Shown here: piece by piece, positions 24,313-32,743 of the stretch
How the letters are laid out: each line of letters starts with the position of its first letter
How positions within the stretch are numbered: position 1 is the stretch's first letter
NCBI GenBank assembly: GCA_025141835.1
Contig: CP081102.1
Coordinates: forward strand, 3,162,001-3,226,000
Length of the DNA stretch: 64,000 nucleotides
Direction: 5' to 3'
Source: Rhodobacteraceae bacterium M385
Lineage (GTDB): Bacteria > Pseudomonadota > Alphaproteobacteria > Rhodobacterales > Rhodobacteraceae
Program-made: the position numbers and the translations under genes
Notes under the pieces: generated by a model
Database searches by the model: none
What the model was told of the DNA's origin: nothing
Seen by the model: the letters and a program-made list of their open reading frames with translations, nothing else

Positions 24313-25581
24313 ATGAGTAGCGGATTGGCATTACACTCTGAACCAGCGCCTATTGTGGCGTGCACGGTTTCGAGCAAGGTTCATCACTTCGGTCTTCTGA
24401 TCGAAGACATGGAAAAAGAGCTTGGCGAAGCATGGGGTGACCTGGGCTTTGACGAGGCCCGCGATTTTCTTAATGCGTTGGACAAAGGCACGCTGGAGTT
24501 CATCGCTCTTGCTGTGCGCGAGGAAGATGAAGCGGACCTTGGCCGCGTGGGAGAGGTTATTCACGCCGCCCGCGCCAAAGATGTCGCCGTGATCTTGATC
24601 CCCGAAAACCTTTCAACCGCTGGCCTGCGCGAATTGCTGCGCCTTGGCGCGGATGATTTCGTCCCCTACCCTCTGGCCGAAGGCGCTTTGCATGACGCGA
24701 TCGAAAAGATCGCCAACGCAAAACGTCCGCCCGAACCCGCCCCCATTGCCGAGGTTCCCGCCCCCGCCGCCCCAACGGCGGCCACTGGTCAGCGCATGGA
24801 TGGGCAATCCGCCATTTTCGCCGTGCAAAATCTTGCAGGCGGCACCGGCGCGACAACGCTTGCGGTGAACATGGCGTGGGAATTGGCCCATGCCGACAAG
24901 AAAAACCCGCCGTCTGTCTGTGTGTTGGACTTTGATCTGCAACACGGCTCTGTCGCGACCTATCTGGATCTGCCGCGCCGTCAAATCGTGCTGGAACTGT
25001 TGCAGGATGCAGCGTCGATGGACAACGACGGCTTCAAGCAGGCGCTTGTGACGTATCAAGAAAAGCTGGCTGTTTTCACCACCCCGGCCGAGATTGTTCC
25101 CCTGGACCTGATCGGCCCTGACGAGGTGAACGCGGTGATCGATCTTGCCGCGCAGTCCTTTGACATCGTTGTCGTTGATATGCCTCAGACGATGGTGATG
25201 TGGACGGAAACCGTGCTGGACCGGGCGGACGTATATTTCACCACGATGGAGCTGGACCTGCGTTCAGCCCAAAACGCCATGCGTTTCATCGAGGCGTGCA
25301 AATCCGAAGGGCTGCCGCTGGACAAGATGCACTACGTCTTGAACCGCGCGCCGGGCATGACCGATTTGAATGGCAAAAACCGCATGAAGAAGATGGCCGA
25401 TAGTCTTGGTGTGAAGTTCTCCACCCTGCTCCCCGAAGGGGGCAAGGCCGTCATGCAGGCGGGCGACAACGGCGAAACATTGGCCGAAGCCGCGAAGAAA
25501 AACCCCCTGCGCAAGGAAATCATGAAGCTAACCGACGGGCTTTACAAAGCCATGGCGACCGGCGCGAAAGCGAAGGGGTAA
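24313..25581 (+). CDS. cpaE: Tad pilus localisation ATPase CpaE/TadZ
   Basis: A 422-residue protein. Residues ~25-135 resemble a receiver-like domain without the phosphorylation set. After a Pro/Ala linker (~140-160), residues ~165-410 form a MinD/ParA-like domain. The nucleotide loop reads AGGTGATT (residues 175-182), with alanine at both lysine positions of the deviant Walker A, so ATP hydrolysis may be lost or altered. TadZ proteins place the pilus machine at the pole. GAGG precedes ATG 24313, and cpaF follows after 4 bp. Confidence 0.95.
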   Translation: MSSGLALHSEPAPIVACTVSSKVHHFGLLIEDMEKELGEAWGDLGFDEARDFLNALDKGTLEFIALAVREEDEADLGRVGEVIHAARAKDVAVILIPENLSTAGLRELLRLGADDFVPYPLAEGALHDAIEKIANAKRPPEPAPIAEVPAPAAPTAATGQRMDGQSAIFAVQNLAGGTGATTLAVNMAWELAHADKKNPPSVCVLDFDLQHGSVATYLDLPRRQIVLELLQDAASMDNDGFKQALVTYQEKLAVFTTPAEIVPLDLIGPDEVNAVIDLAAQSFDIVVVDMPQTMVMWTETVLDRADVYFTTMELDLRSAQNAMRFIEACKSEGLPLDKMHYVLNRAPGMTDLNGKNRMKKMADSLGVKFSTLLPEGGKAVMQAGDNGETLAEAAKKNPLRKEIMKLTDGLYKAMATGAKAKG

Positions 25582-25585
25582 GGCG

Positions 25586-27073
25586 ATGTTCTCCAAGTAT
25601 AAAAAATCTGGCAATAGCGATGGCGTTGCGCCCATCAGCGAAGTGACCAAGGCCGCGAAAGCCGCTCCGGCACCGGCCCCCGCCAAAGCCGACGCCCCCA
25701 AAGCCGCAGCGCCTGCGCCCAAAGTCGCGCGCAAGCCCGGCCCGGTGGCCGCGGTTCCGACGCCTGCCGCTGCCAGCGGCGAGGACAAGGACCGCAAGCG
25801 CCGCCTGCGTCTGGATGAAGTCAAAACCGAGATGCACCACCGGCTTCTCGACAACCTTAACCTATCTGCGCTGGAAAGCGCCAAAGAGGCAGAGCTTCGC
25901 GCCGAAATCACCTCCATCACCAGCGAGCAGCTTGGTGAAATGGGTGTCGTGCTCAACCGTGAAGATCGCCAGACCCTGAACATAGAATTGTTCGACGAGG
26001 TCACCGGCCTCGGCCCGCTGGAACCGCTTCTAAAAGACGACACCGTTAACGATATTCTGGTGAATGGCCCCAACCGTGTGTTCGTTGAACGCGCGGGCAA
26101 GCTGGAACTGTCTGACGTGCGTTTCAAGGACGAACGTCACCTGCTGCGGATCATCGACAAGATCGTGTCCGCCGTGGGTCGCCGGGTGGACGAAAGTAAC
26201 CCCTACGTCGATGCGCGGCTAAAAGACGGCTCTCGTTTCAACGCGATGGTGCCGCCGGTGGCCGTGGACGGATCGTTGGTTTCCATTCGTAAGTTCAAGA
26301 AAGAAAAGCTTGGGATCGACGACCTGGTCAAGTTCGGCGCGTTCTCCGAAGAAATGGCCGCCTATATTCAGGCCGCCGTGGCGTGCCGTTTGAACGTGAT
26401 TGTGTCGGGCGGTACAGGCTCGGGTAAAACCACCACGCTCAACGCACTGTCTTCCTTCATCGACAACAGCGAACGCATCCTGACGATCGAGGATACGGCA
26501 GAACTTCAGCTGCAACAGGTTCACGTGGGCCGGATGGAAAGCCGCCCGCCGAACGTGGAAGGCAAAGGCGCTGTGACCCAACGCGACTGTCTGCGCAACG
26601 CCCTGCGTATGCGTCCTGACCGGATCATCGTGGGGGAAACCCGCGGCGAAGAAGTGATCGACATGTTGCAGGCCATGAACACGGGCCACGATGGCTCCAT
26701 GACGACGATCCACGCCAACAACGCGCGTGACGCCTGTTCGCGTCTGGAAAATATGGTCGCCATGGCCGGGATCGAGATGCCGCTAAAGGCGGTTCGCGCC
26801 CAGATTTCGGCGGCTGTGCACCTGATTGTGCAGGCCTCTCGTTTGCAAGACGGCTCTCGTCGGATGGTCTCCATCACCGAGGTGACGGGGATGGAGGGCG
26901 AAGTGATCTCCATGCAGGAGGTGTTCCGTTTCCAGCGCACGGGGCTTCAGCCTGACGGCAAAATTCTTGGCCATTTCACCGCCTGCGGTGTGCGGTCCCA
27001 TTATTCCGAGCGGTTCCGGCAGTGGGGCTACGATCTGCCCGCGTCGATCTATGAACCCATCGCGGCCCAGTAA
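25586..27073 (+). CDS. cpaF: Tad pilus secretion ATPase CpaF/TadA
   Basis: A 495-residue traffic ATPase. After a Lys/Ala/Pro-rich tail (residues ~1-70) comes the N-terminal domain, then the VirB11/TadA ATPase core. Walker A GGTGSGKT is at residues 275-282, followed by ILTIEDTAELQL (Asp box) and VGETRGEEVIDMLQAMNTGHDGSMTTIHAN (Walker B and His box). It powers pilus extension and probably retraction. It overlaps nothing but is tightly spaced between cpaE and tadB. Confidence 0.97.
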   Translation: MFSKYKKSGNSDGVAPISEVTKAAKAAPAPAPAKADAPKAAAPAPKVARKPGPVAAVPTPAAASGEDKDRKRRLRLDEVKTEMHHRLLDNLNLSALESAKEAELRAEITSITSEQLGEMGVVLNREDRQTLNIELFDEVTGLGPLEPLLKDDTVNDILVNGPNRVFVERAGKLELSDVRFKDERHLLRIIDKIVSAVGRRVDESNPYVDARLKDGSRFNAMVPPVAVDGSLVSIRKFKKEKLGIDDLVKFGAFSEEMAAYIQAAVACRLNVIVSGGTGSGKTTTLNALSSFIDNSERILTIEDTAELQLQQVHVGRMESRPPNVEGKGAVTQRDCLRNALRMRPDRIIVGETRGEEVIDMLQAMNTGHDGSMTTIHANNARDACSRLENMVAMAGIEMPLKAVRAQISAAVHLIVQASRLQDGSRRMVSITEVTGMEGEVISMQEVFRFQRTGLQPDGKILGHFTACGVRSHYSERFRQWGYDLPASIYEPIAAQ

Positions 27074-27099
27074 GGCCTAAGCAACAAGGACGATCCACG

Positions 27100-28068
27100 A
27101 TGGAACTGTCTATCGAACCTCTCATCTATATCGGCATTTTCGTCGGTGTGATCATGCTGGTGAACGGCGTCTATCTTGCCATCTTCGGCAAGGCGATCAG
27201 CTTGAATGCCCGTGTGAACCGCCGCTTGACCATGCTCGAGAAGGGCGATTCCCGCGAAGATGTGCTTGAAAAGCTTCGCAAGGAGATGAACCAGCACAAG
27301 GGCGGCATTTCTCTGCCGTTCTACACGCTGATCGCCGATAAGGCGCAGAAGGGGAACATCGCCTTTACCCCAAACCAGTTGATGCTGGTGATGTTGGGCG
27401 CCACCGTTGCCGCGTTTCTTTTGCTGCAAATCCTCACCACCGCTTCCCTGCCAATCAGCGCCCTGTGCTCTGTGGGTATGGGCGTGGGCGGCGTGTTCTT
27501 CTGGGTCAACTCGACCGCGAAGAAACGCATCGCCTTGCTGGAGGAACAGCTTCCCGACGCGGTGGAACTGATGGTCCGCTCCCTGCGTGTGGGTCACCCT
27601 TTCGTATCCTCGATCAACACCGTGGCGCGTGAAATGTCTGACCCCATCGCGTCCGAGTTGGGCATTATCGCCGATGAAGCCGCCTATGGCCGCGATGTCG
27701 CCGAAAGCATCCGCGCCATGGCCGACCGCCTTGGCATCCAGGATTTGCGCTTCCTCGCCGTGGCTGTGGGTATCCAGCAAACCTCTGGTGGTAACCTGGC
27801 CGAGATCCTTCAGGGCCTCGCCAACGTGATCCGGGCCCGGTTCAAGCTGTTCCGCAAGGTGAAAGCCATCACGGCCGAGGCCAAATGGTCCGGCAACTTC
27901 CTGTCGGTTTTCCCGATTTTGGCGCTGATCGGCATCAACGTGATGCAACCCGATTACTACGCCGAGGTGATCGGCACCCCCATCTTCATTCCCGCCTGTG
28001 CAGGCGTGGCCGTGGCCCTTGGCCTGAACATGGCCATCATGCGCATGCTGGTGAACATCAAAGTCTGA
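27100..28068 (+). CDS. tadB: Tad pilus inner-membrane platform protein TadB
   Basis: A 322-residue membrane protein: one N-terminal segment, a charged cytosolic stretch, two central segments, the T2SSF (GspF-like) domain with LPDAVELMVRSLRVGHPF and an LGIQDLRFLAVAVGIQQTSGGNLAEIL block, and C-terminal membrane segments. It forms the platform driven by CpaF together with TadC. AAGGA lies before ATG 27100. Confidence 0.95.
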   Translation: MELSIEPLIYIGIFVGVIMLVNGVYLAIFGKAISLNARVNRRLTMLEKGDSREDVLEKLRKEMNQHKGGISLPFYTLIADKAQKGNIAFTPNQLMLVMLGATVAAFLLLQILTTASLPISALCSVGMGVGGVFFWVNSTAKKRIALLEEQLPDAVELMVRSLRVGHPFVSSINTVAREMSDPIASELGIIADEAAYGRDVAESIRAMADRLGIQDLRFLAVAVGIQQTSGGNLAEILQGLANVIRARFKLFRKVKAITAEAKWSGNFLSVFPILALIGINVMQPDYYAEVIGTPIFIPACAGVAVALGLNMAIMRMLVNIKV

Positions 28069-28142
28069 AATTCCCGCAGCGGGCGAAGCGACGCACGTCA
28101 CGCCTTCACAAGGCAGCCGCCCCAACCTGAAAGAGCAGTCCG

Positions 28143-29117
28143 ATGGAATTCCTCCGTAGCCTTTTCGACAAAGCCAATGGCCTCTTGGTTGAACAATTTG
28201 GTGAACTGGGTCCCCTGATCGCCGTCGGTGGCCTGGGTCTTCTTCTGTGCCTCGTCGCATTGCCGACGCTGATGAAGAAGCAAAAGGATCCCTACAAAAA
28301 GCTGCGTGAATCGCGCGGTGATGTGACGACCGACAAGAAGAACGGCCTGCGGATTGGCGGTAAGAACGAGAAGCTGGACCGCTTCGCCCAATATCTGGAA
28401 CCCACGGACGAAGAAGAACTTTCTGCAACGCAGCTGATGATGATCCGGGCGGGCTATCGGTCCAAATCGTCGATCCAGATGTTCAACTTCGCCAAGCTAG
28501 CCCTTGGCATCGGCGGCCTGCTTCTGGGCACGCTTTACGTGATGGTGTCCGGTGGCGGCGGCTCGGCCCAGAACTCGGTTCTGATCGTGTTGATCCCCGG
28601 TCTCGTGGGCTACTACGCCCCGAAGTATTGGATCACCAAGCGGATGCAGACCCGCGAGGAACAGATTAACGCGGGCTTTCCCGACGCGCTTGACCTGATG
28701 CTGGTCTGCGTGGAGGCCGGACAATCGCTCGATCAGGCGATCATCAAAGTGGCCCGTGAAATCAAACCCTCCTACCCCGCCCTGGCCGAGGAATATGAGA
28801 TCGTTTCCTACGAGATGAAAGCCGGTAAGGACAAAACCAAGGTGCTCCGCGATATGGGTGAACGGGTGGGCATTCAGGACGTGAACTCCTTCATCACCAC
28901 GCTGATCCAATCCGCCACCTTCGGTACATCCGTGGCCGAGGCGCTGAAAGTCTACGCCGACGAGATGCGCGACAAGCGCGTGATGCGGGCCGAGGAAAAG
29001 GCCAACAAACTGCCCACCAAGCTGACGCTGTTCACCATGATGTTCTGTGTGCCGCCGCTACTGGTGATCCTGATCGGCCCGTCGATCTACGGCATTGCCA
29101 CGGACCTTAGCCGCTAA
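28143..29117 (+). CDS. tadC: Tad pilus inner-membrane platform protein TadC
   Basis: A 324-residue paralogue of TadB with the same layout: an N-terminal segment (LIAVGGLGLLLCLVALPTL), two central segments, the T2SSF domain with FPDALDLMLVCVEAGQSLDQAI and an AGKDKTKVLRDMGERVGIQDV block, and terminal membrane segments. It pairs with TadB. It begins 74 bp after tadB, and a strong hairpin follows it. Confidence 0.95.
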   Translation: MEFLRSLFDKANGLLVEQFGELGPLIAVGGLGLLLCLVALPTLMKKQKDPYKKLRESRGDVTTDKKNGLRIGGKNEKLDRFAQYLEPTDEEELSATQLMMIRAGYRSKSSIQMFNFAKLALGIGGLLLGTLYVMVSGGGGSAQNSVLIVLIPGLVGYYAPKYWITKRMQTREEQINAGFPDALDLMLVCVEAGQSLDQAIIKVAREIKPSYPALAEEYEIVSYEMKAGKDKTKVLRDMGERVGIQDVNSFITTLIQSATFGTSVAEALKVYADEMRDKRVMRAEEKANKLPTKLTLFTMMFCVPPLLVILIGPSIYGIATDLSR

Positions 29118-29147
29118 GGGCAGGCCCGCGTAAAAACCTTTAGCCAA

Positions 29148-29187
29148 CAGGCGTCACCATCCCTATGGTGGCGCCTGAGCAGTTTTT
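29148..29187 (+). terminator. Terminator or attenuator after tadC
   Basis: A 13-bp stem with one G-U pair, 29148-29160 with 29165-29177, loop CCCT, then a T-run at 29183-29187. It sits directly before the TPR lipoprotein gene and could reduce read-through into the distal tad genes. Confidence 0.75.
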
Positions 29188-29191
29188 ACAG

Positions 29192-29770
29192 ATGAGGCAG
29201 AATGTGCTTAAGCACGTGCCCCTATTCTTTCTGACGATCACGCTTGCCGCGTGCAATTTCACCCCTCGGCTGGATGCGGGGGATGATGAAATCTATGCGC
29301 CCCCCAGTGTTGGACGGATTGATGACAGCCTTGATAGCCTGATCGCGGGGGACCGCTTGATGGAAGCGGGCGAATACGAGCTGGCCTTGCGGTCTTATTA
29401 CCGGGCCGGCGTTGAGGATGGATTAAGCGTCGATATCATCACCGCTATTGGCGCCGCGAACCTTGCTTTGGGTCGTTTTGGGCAGGCTGAAGAACAGTTC
29501 CGCGCCGCGCTTCAGCGACAACAAGATTTTGTGCCTGCACTCAACAACTTGGGGGCAGTCCTTATCGAACAGGGCGAATATGGGGAGGCGCGGCGCATTT
29601 TAGAGCAAGCCTTCGCGCTCGATAGTGGCAGTTCGGAAACGATCCGCGACAACTTACGCCTCGCTATCGCGCGAATGGAAAATCAGGTATACATTGAAGA
29701 GAACGAGCATAATCGACCGGGTCTGATCCGGCGGGGCGGCGGGCGGTATACCCTGCAATCTTCGCTGTAA
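29192..29770 (+). CDS. TPR lipoprotein of the tad locus (TadD-like)
   Basis: About 192 residues with a lipoprotein signal (LTITLAAC). At least two tetratricopeptide-type repeats follow: AGEYELALRSYYRAG, then GRFGQAEEQFRAAL and GEYGEARRILEQAFAL. TadD-like proteins assist pilus assembly at the outer membrane. The start is ATG 29192 (MRQNVLK). GTG at 29204 with GAGGCAG before it is an equal alternative, and an upstream ATG at 29165 lies inside the hairpin stem and is unlikely. Confidence 0.85.
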   Translation: MRQNVLKHVPLFFLTITLAACNFTPRLDAGDDEIYAPPSVGRIDDSLDSLIAGDRLMEAGEYELALRSYYRAGVEDGLSVDIITAIGAANLALGRFGQAEEQFRAALQRQQDFVPALNNLGAVLIEQGEYGEARRILEQAFALDSGSSETIRDNLRLAIARMENQVYIEENEHNRPGLIRRGGGRYTLQSSL

Positions 29771-29833
29771 GGGCATCGGTTAAATAAAATGAAGGCGCGG
29801 CACTAGACCTGCGTCCATTGAATGAGGCAGAGC

Positions 29834-30676
29834 ATGATCCGAACCCTCCGGTTAATTCCGGCGGCTATCGCCGTCGCGGCCGTCGCTGCGTGTAACACCA
29901 CCGATGCCGATGTTGAGCGCGCGCTCGACCCTCTTAACGTCATTGATGAAACCAACCTCGCTGACATTATGCTCAGCGCGGCATCGCCCAATGAGGCAGT
30001 CGATTATTTCCGTCGGGCCGTGAATGAAGACCCCGACCGCATTGATTTGCAGCGTGGTCTGGCCACCAGCCTTGTGCGCGCCGGACGAGCGGCCGAGGCG
30101 TTAACGGTTTGGCAAACGGTCATCAGCCATGATGGCGCCATGGACCAGGACCGCGTGGATTATGCCGATGCTTTGATCCGCACCGGCGATTGGGACGGGG
30201 CGCAGGCGCAACTTGATGCGACGCCGCCCACGTTTGAAACCTACGAACGCTACCGTCTCGAAGCGATGATCGCGGACAGCGAAGAAGATTGGGACCGTGC
30301 CGACAGCTTCTATGAAACGGCGGCTGGCCTGACGACGCGGCCTGCGAATGTCTATAACAACTGGGGCTACTCGCACCTGACACGGGGCGATTACGCGGGC
30401 GCTGAAGAACTTTTCGTACGCGCCATCTCTTATGATCCCGAGCTCTTTACCGCCAAAAACAACCTCGTGCTCGCCCGCGCGGCGCAGGGCAACTACGCCC
30501 TTCCGCTGATCAACATGACCCAGATTGAACGGGCGCAATTGCTGCACACCGCCGCCTTGTCCGCCATTCGCCGCGGTGATGTGGACGAAGGCCGGGGCCT
30601 GCTGAACGAGGCTATTGATACCCACCCGCAGCATTTTGAAGCTGCCGTTGAAGCGCTCCGCGCGCTTAACGCTTGA
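29834..30676 (+). CDS. tadD: TPR protein TadD-like
   Basis: A 280-residue protein with a lipoprotein-type signal (AVAAVAACN) and TPR-like helices across the chain: AVDYFRRAVNEDP, GRAAEALTVWQTVI, NWGYSHLTRGDYAGAEELFVRAISYDP and DEGRGLLNEAIDTHP. It probably assists pilus assembly in the periplasm with the preceding lipoprotein. ATG 29834 follows a GAGGCAG ribosome site; ATG 29822 in the same frame would add four residues. Both TPR genes share the string ATGAGGCAGA at their starts. Confidence 0.88.
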   Translation: MIRTLRLIPAAIAVAAVAACNTTDADVERALDPLNVIDETNLADIMLSAASPNEAVDYFRRAVNEDPDRIDLQRGLATSLVRAGRAAEALTVWQTVISHDGAMDQDRVDYADALIRTGDWDGAQAQLDATPPTFETYERYRLEAMIADSEEDWDRADSFYETAAGLTTRPANVYNNWGYSHLTRGDYAGAEELFVRAISYDPELFTAKNNLVLARAAQGNYALPLINMTQIERAQLLHTAALSAIRRGDVDEGRGLLNEAIDTHPQHFEAAVEALRALNA

Positions 30677-30690
30677 ATTCGGAGGTCGCT

Positions 30691-31194
30691 ATGACGCTCA
30701 TGCTTACCAGCCAAGAGGCGATGTGGTTCCTTCCCCTCGCCTTCCCGATCTGCATCTGGGTGGCCCTGTCGGACCTGCGCCAAATGCGCATCCCTAATGT
30801 GGCCGTGCTGGCCCTGACCGCTGTGTTCCTTGTGGTCGGCCTGATCATCTTGCCGATGGATGCATACCTTTGGCGTTTGGCCGCCCTTGGGATCGTCTTG
30901 GTGGCGGGCTTTGTCATCACCTCCCTCGGGCTGGTGGGCGCGGGCGACAGTAAATTTGCCGCCGCCATGGCGCCGTTTATCGCGCCGGGGGACTATCTGT
31001 TTTTCCTGGCTCTGTTTAGCCTTGTGCTGGTCGGGTCGTGGATCACGCACCGCTCGGCCGGTCGTGTTCCCGCAGTGCGCCGCGCCACGTCCCATTGGTC
31101 CAGCTGGGAACAGGGCAAATTGTTCCCCATGGGCGTCGCCCTTGCAGGGGCGCTGATCGTTTACCTCGCCATGGGCTTTGCCTCTGGCATCTGA
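30691..31194 (+). CDS. cpaA: Prepilin peptidase TadV/CpaA
   Basis: A 167-residue integral membrane aspartic peptidase (A24 family). The two catalytic aspartates are D28 (SDLRQMRIPN) and D86 in GAGDSK. About six membrane segments; no N-methylase domain, as usual for the small Tad form. It should cleave the four Flp prepilins encoded at 18.9-20.7 kb. The start is ATG 30691 with GGAGG five bases before it. Confidence 0.95.
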   Translation: MTLMLTSQEAMWFLPLAFPICIWVALSDLRQMRIPNVAVLALTAVFLVVGLIILPMDAYLWRLAALGIVLVAGFVITSLGLVGAGDSKFAAAMAPFIAPGDYLFFLALFSLVLVGSWITHRSAGRVPAVRRATSHWSSWEQGKLFPMGVALAGALIVYLAMGFASGI

Positions 31195-31256
31195 CAATTG
31201 CCGCGCCCTGACACGGGGCGCGGACCTATCCCTGTTTTGCACGAAGGCCGACGCCG

Positions 31257-32582
31257 ATGAATATGCAAACGAACGCCGCCGATCCCGGCTTCGCCCCCCC
31301 TGCCCTCCGCAAGTTGGAGGACACCGGGCTGACCATCGTGATGATGCGCGATATCTTGTTGAAGACGATTTTCCGCAAGAACGTGGAACAGACGTCCGAG
31401 ATCGCGAAGGCGGTGTGCTTGCCGATCCCGCTGACCACGCAACTCATTGATATGCTGCGTGACATGGGCTTCTTGCAGGCGACCGGGACGTTGCACGCGA
31501 CCTCGTCCAACGAAATGGGGTTTCAGCTAACCGACGGCGGCAAGGCCCGCGCATTGGATGCGCTTTCGCAGTCTGAATACTACGGCGCGATGCCGGTGCC
31601 CTTAGAAGACTACAAGATTCAGGTGAAGCGCCAGTCGATCCGCGACGTGAAGCTGACCCGCCCGATGCTAGAGGCTTCGATGGGGCATTTGATCTTGCCC
31701 GACGGGCTGATTGACCAGCTTGGGCCCGCCGTGGGCTCGGGCCGCTCGGTGCTGATGTATGGCCCGCCCGGTAACGGTAAATCCTCCATCGCGGAAGGTA
31801 TTCGCGCGGCGATGGGCGACAACATCTATGTCCCCCACGCGCTAAGCTATGCGGGACAGGTGATTACCCTGTTTGACCCGATTGTGCACACCCCCGTAGT
31901 AGAGACAGCCGACGCCGAGGGACAAAGCCCCCTTCGCAAGAACGCGTCCCGCTTCGATACGCGCTACATTCTGTGTACGCGCCCCACGGTGATGACCGGG
32001 GGCGAATTGAGCCTTTCGATGCTCGACCTGAACTACAACGCCGTATCGCGGACCTATCAGGCCAGCTTGCAGCTGAAATCAACCGGTGGCGTTTTTATCG
32101 TGGACGACCTTGGCCGACAGGCAGAACCGCCGCAGACCCTGATCAACCGCTGGATTGTTCCGATGGAGGTCAACTACGACATCCTTGCGCTTCAATCGGG
32201 CGAGAAGTTCGAAGTGCCCTTCGATACGCTGGTGGTGTTCTCAACCAACTTCCATCCCAATGAGATTTTCGACCAGGCCGCCCTGCGTCGGATCTTCTTC
32301 AAGGTGAAAATTGACGGGCCGAACCAAGAGCAATTCCTGAAAATTTTCGCCATGGTTGCGAAGAAGAAGGGCATCCCGCTGGATGAGAAATCGCTGATCC
32401 ACATGCTGAAGGTACGTTACCCCACGATCGACAACGTCTACGCGAACTACCATCCGGTGTTTTTGTGCGACCAGATCCGGGCGATTTGCGATTTTGAGGG
32501 GGAGCCGTATCACATGACCCCCGAATACATCGACCGCGCGTGGGAGAACCTATACGTGCGCGAAGAGAAGATCGTTCATTAG
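31257..32582 (+). CDS. AAA-type ATPase at the end of the tad locus
   Basis: A 441-residue protein. Residues ~20-105 look like a winged-helix module (LLKTIFRKNVEQTSEIAKAV, LIDMLRDMGFLQATG). The ATPase core has Walker A GPPGNGKS at 169-176, a Walker B-like block FIVDDLGRQ near residue 280, and sensor region VVFSTNFHP. There is no signal or membrane segment. Its role is not known to me; position 62 bp after the prepilin peptidase suggests a regulatory or assembly function for the pilus, but it may be independent. Confidence 0.75.
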   Translation: MNMQTNAADPGFAPPALRKLEDTGLTIVMMRDILLKTIFRKNVEQTSEIAKAVCLPIPLTTQLIDMLRDMGFLQATGTLHATSSNEMGFQLTDGGKARALDALSQSEYYGAMPVPLEDYKIQVKRQSIRDVKLTRPMLEASMGHLILPDGLIDQLGPAVGSGRSVLMYGPPGNGKSSIAEGIRAAMGDNIYVPHALSYAGQVITLFDPIVHTPVVETADAEGQSPLRKNASRFDTRYILCTRPTVMTGGELSLSMLDLNYNAVSRTYQASLQLKSTGGVFIVDDLGRQAEPPQTLINRWIVPMEVNYDILALQSGEKFEVPFDTLVVFSTNFHPNEIFDQAALRRIFFKVKIDGPNQEQFLKIFAMVAKKKGIPLDEKSLIHMLKVRYPTIDNVYANYHPVFLCDQIRAICDFEGEPYHMTPEYIDRAWENLYVREEKIVH

Positions 32583-32676
32583 GGCGCGAAGCAGCACCCG
32601 GCGGCTCGGCTTGGCTGAGTGCGGGATGAGTTGTATTTGCCAAGATGAAGCAGGAGCGGTGTGCGTGTGGGCGCCG

Positions 32677-32697
32677 ATTGATATACTATTGATATAC
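32677..32697 (+). promoter_or_regulatory. Tandem direct repeat upstream of the helicase gene
   Basis: The decamer ATTGATATAC occurs at 32677-32686 and 32688-32697, an 11-bp period that places both copies on the same DNA face, 46 bp before the ATG. It could be an operator or overlap a -10 box (TATACC/TATACT). Confidence 0.35.
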
Positions 32698-32743
32698 CCC
32701 ATTGGCAGATGACGCGGCGTGCCTCGCGCCCTATCTATGGTGA

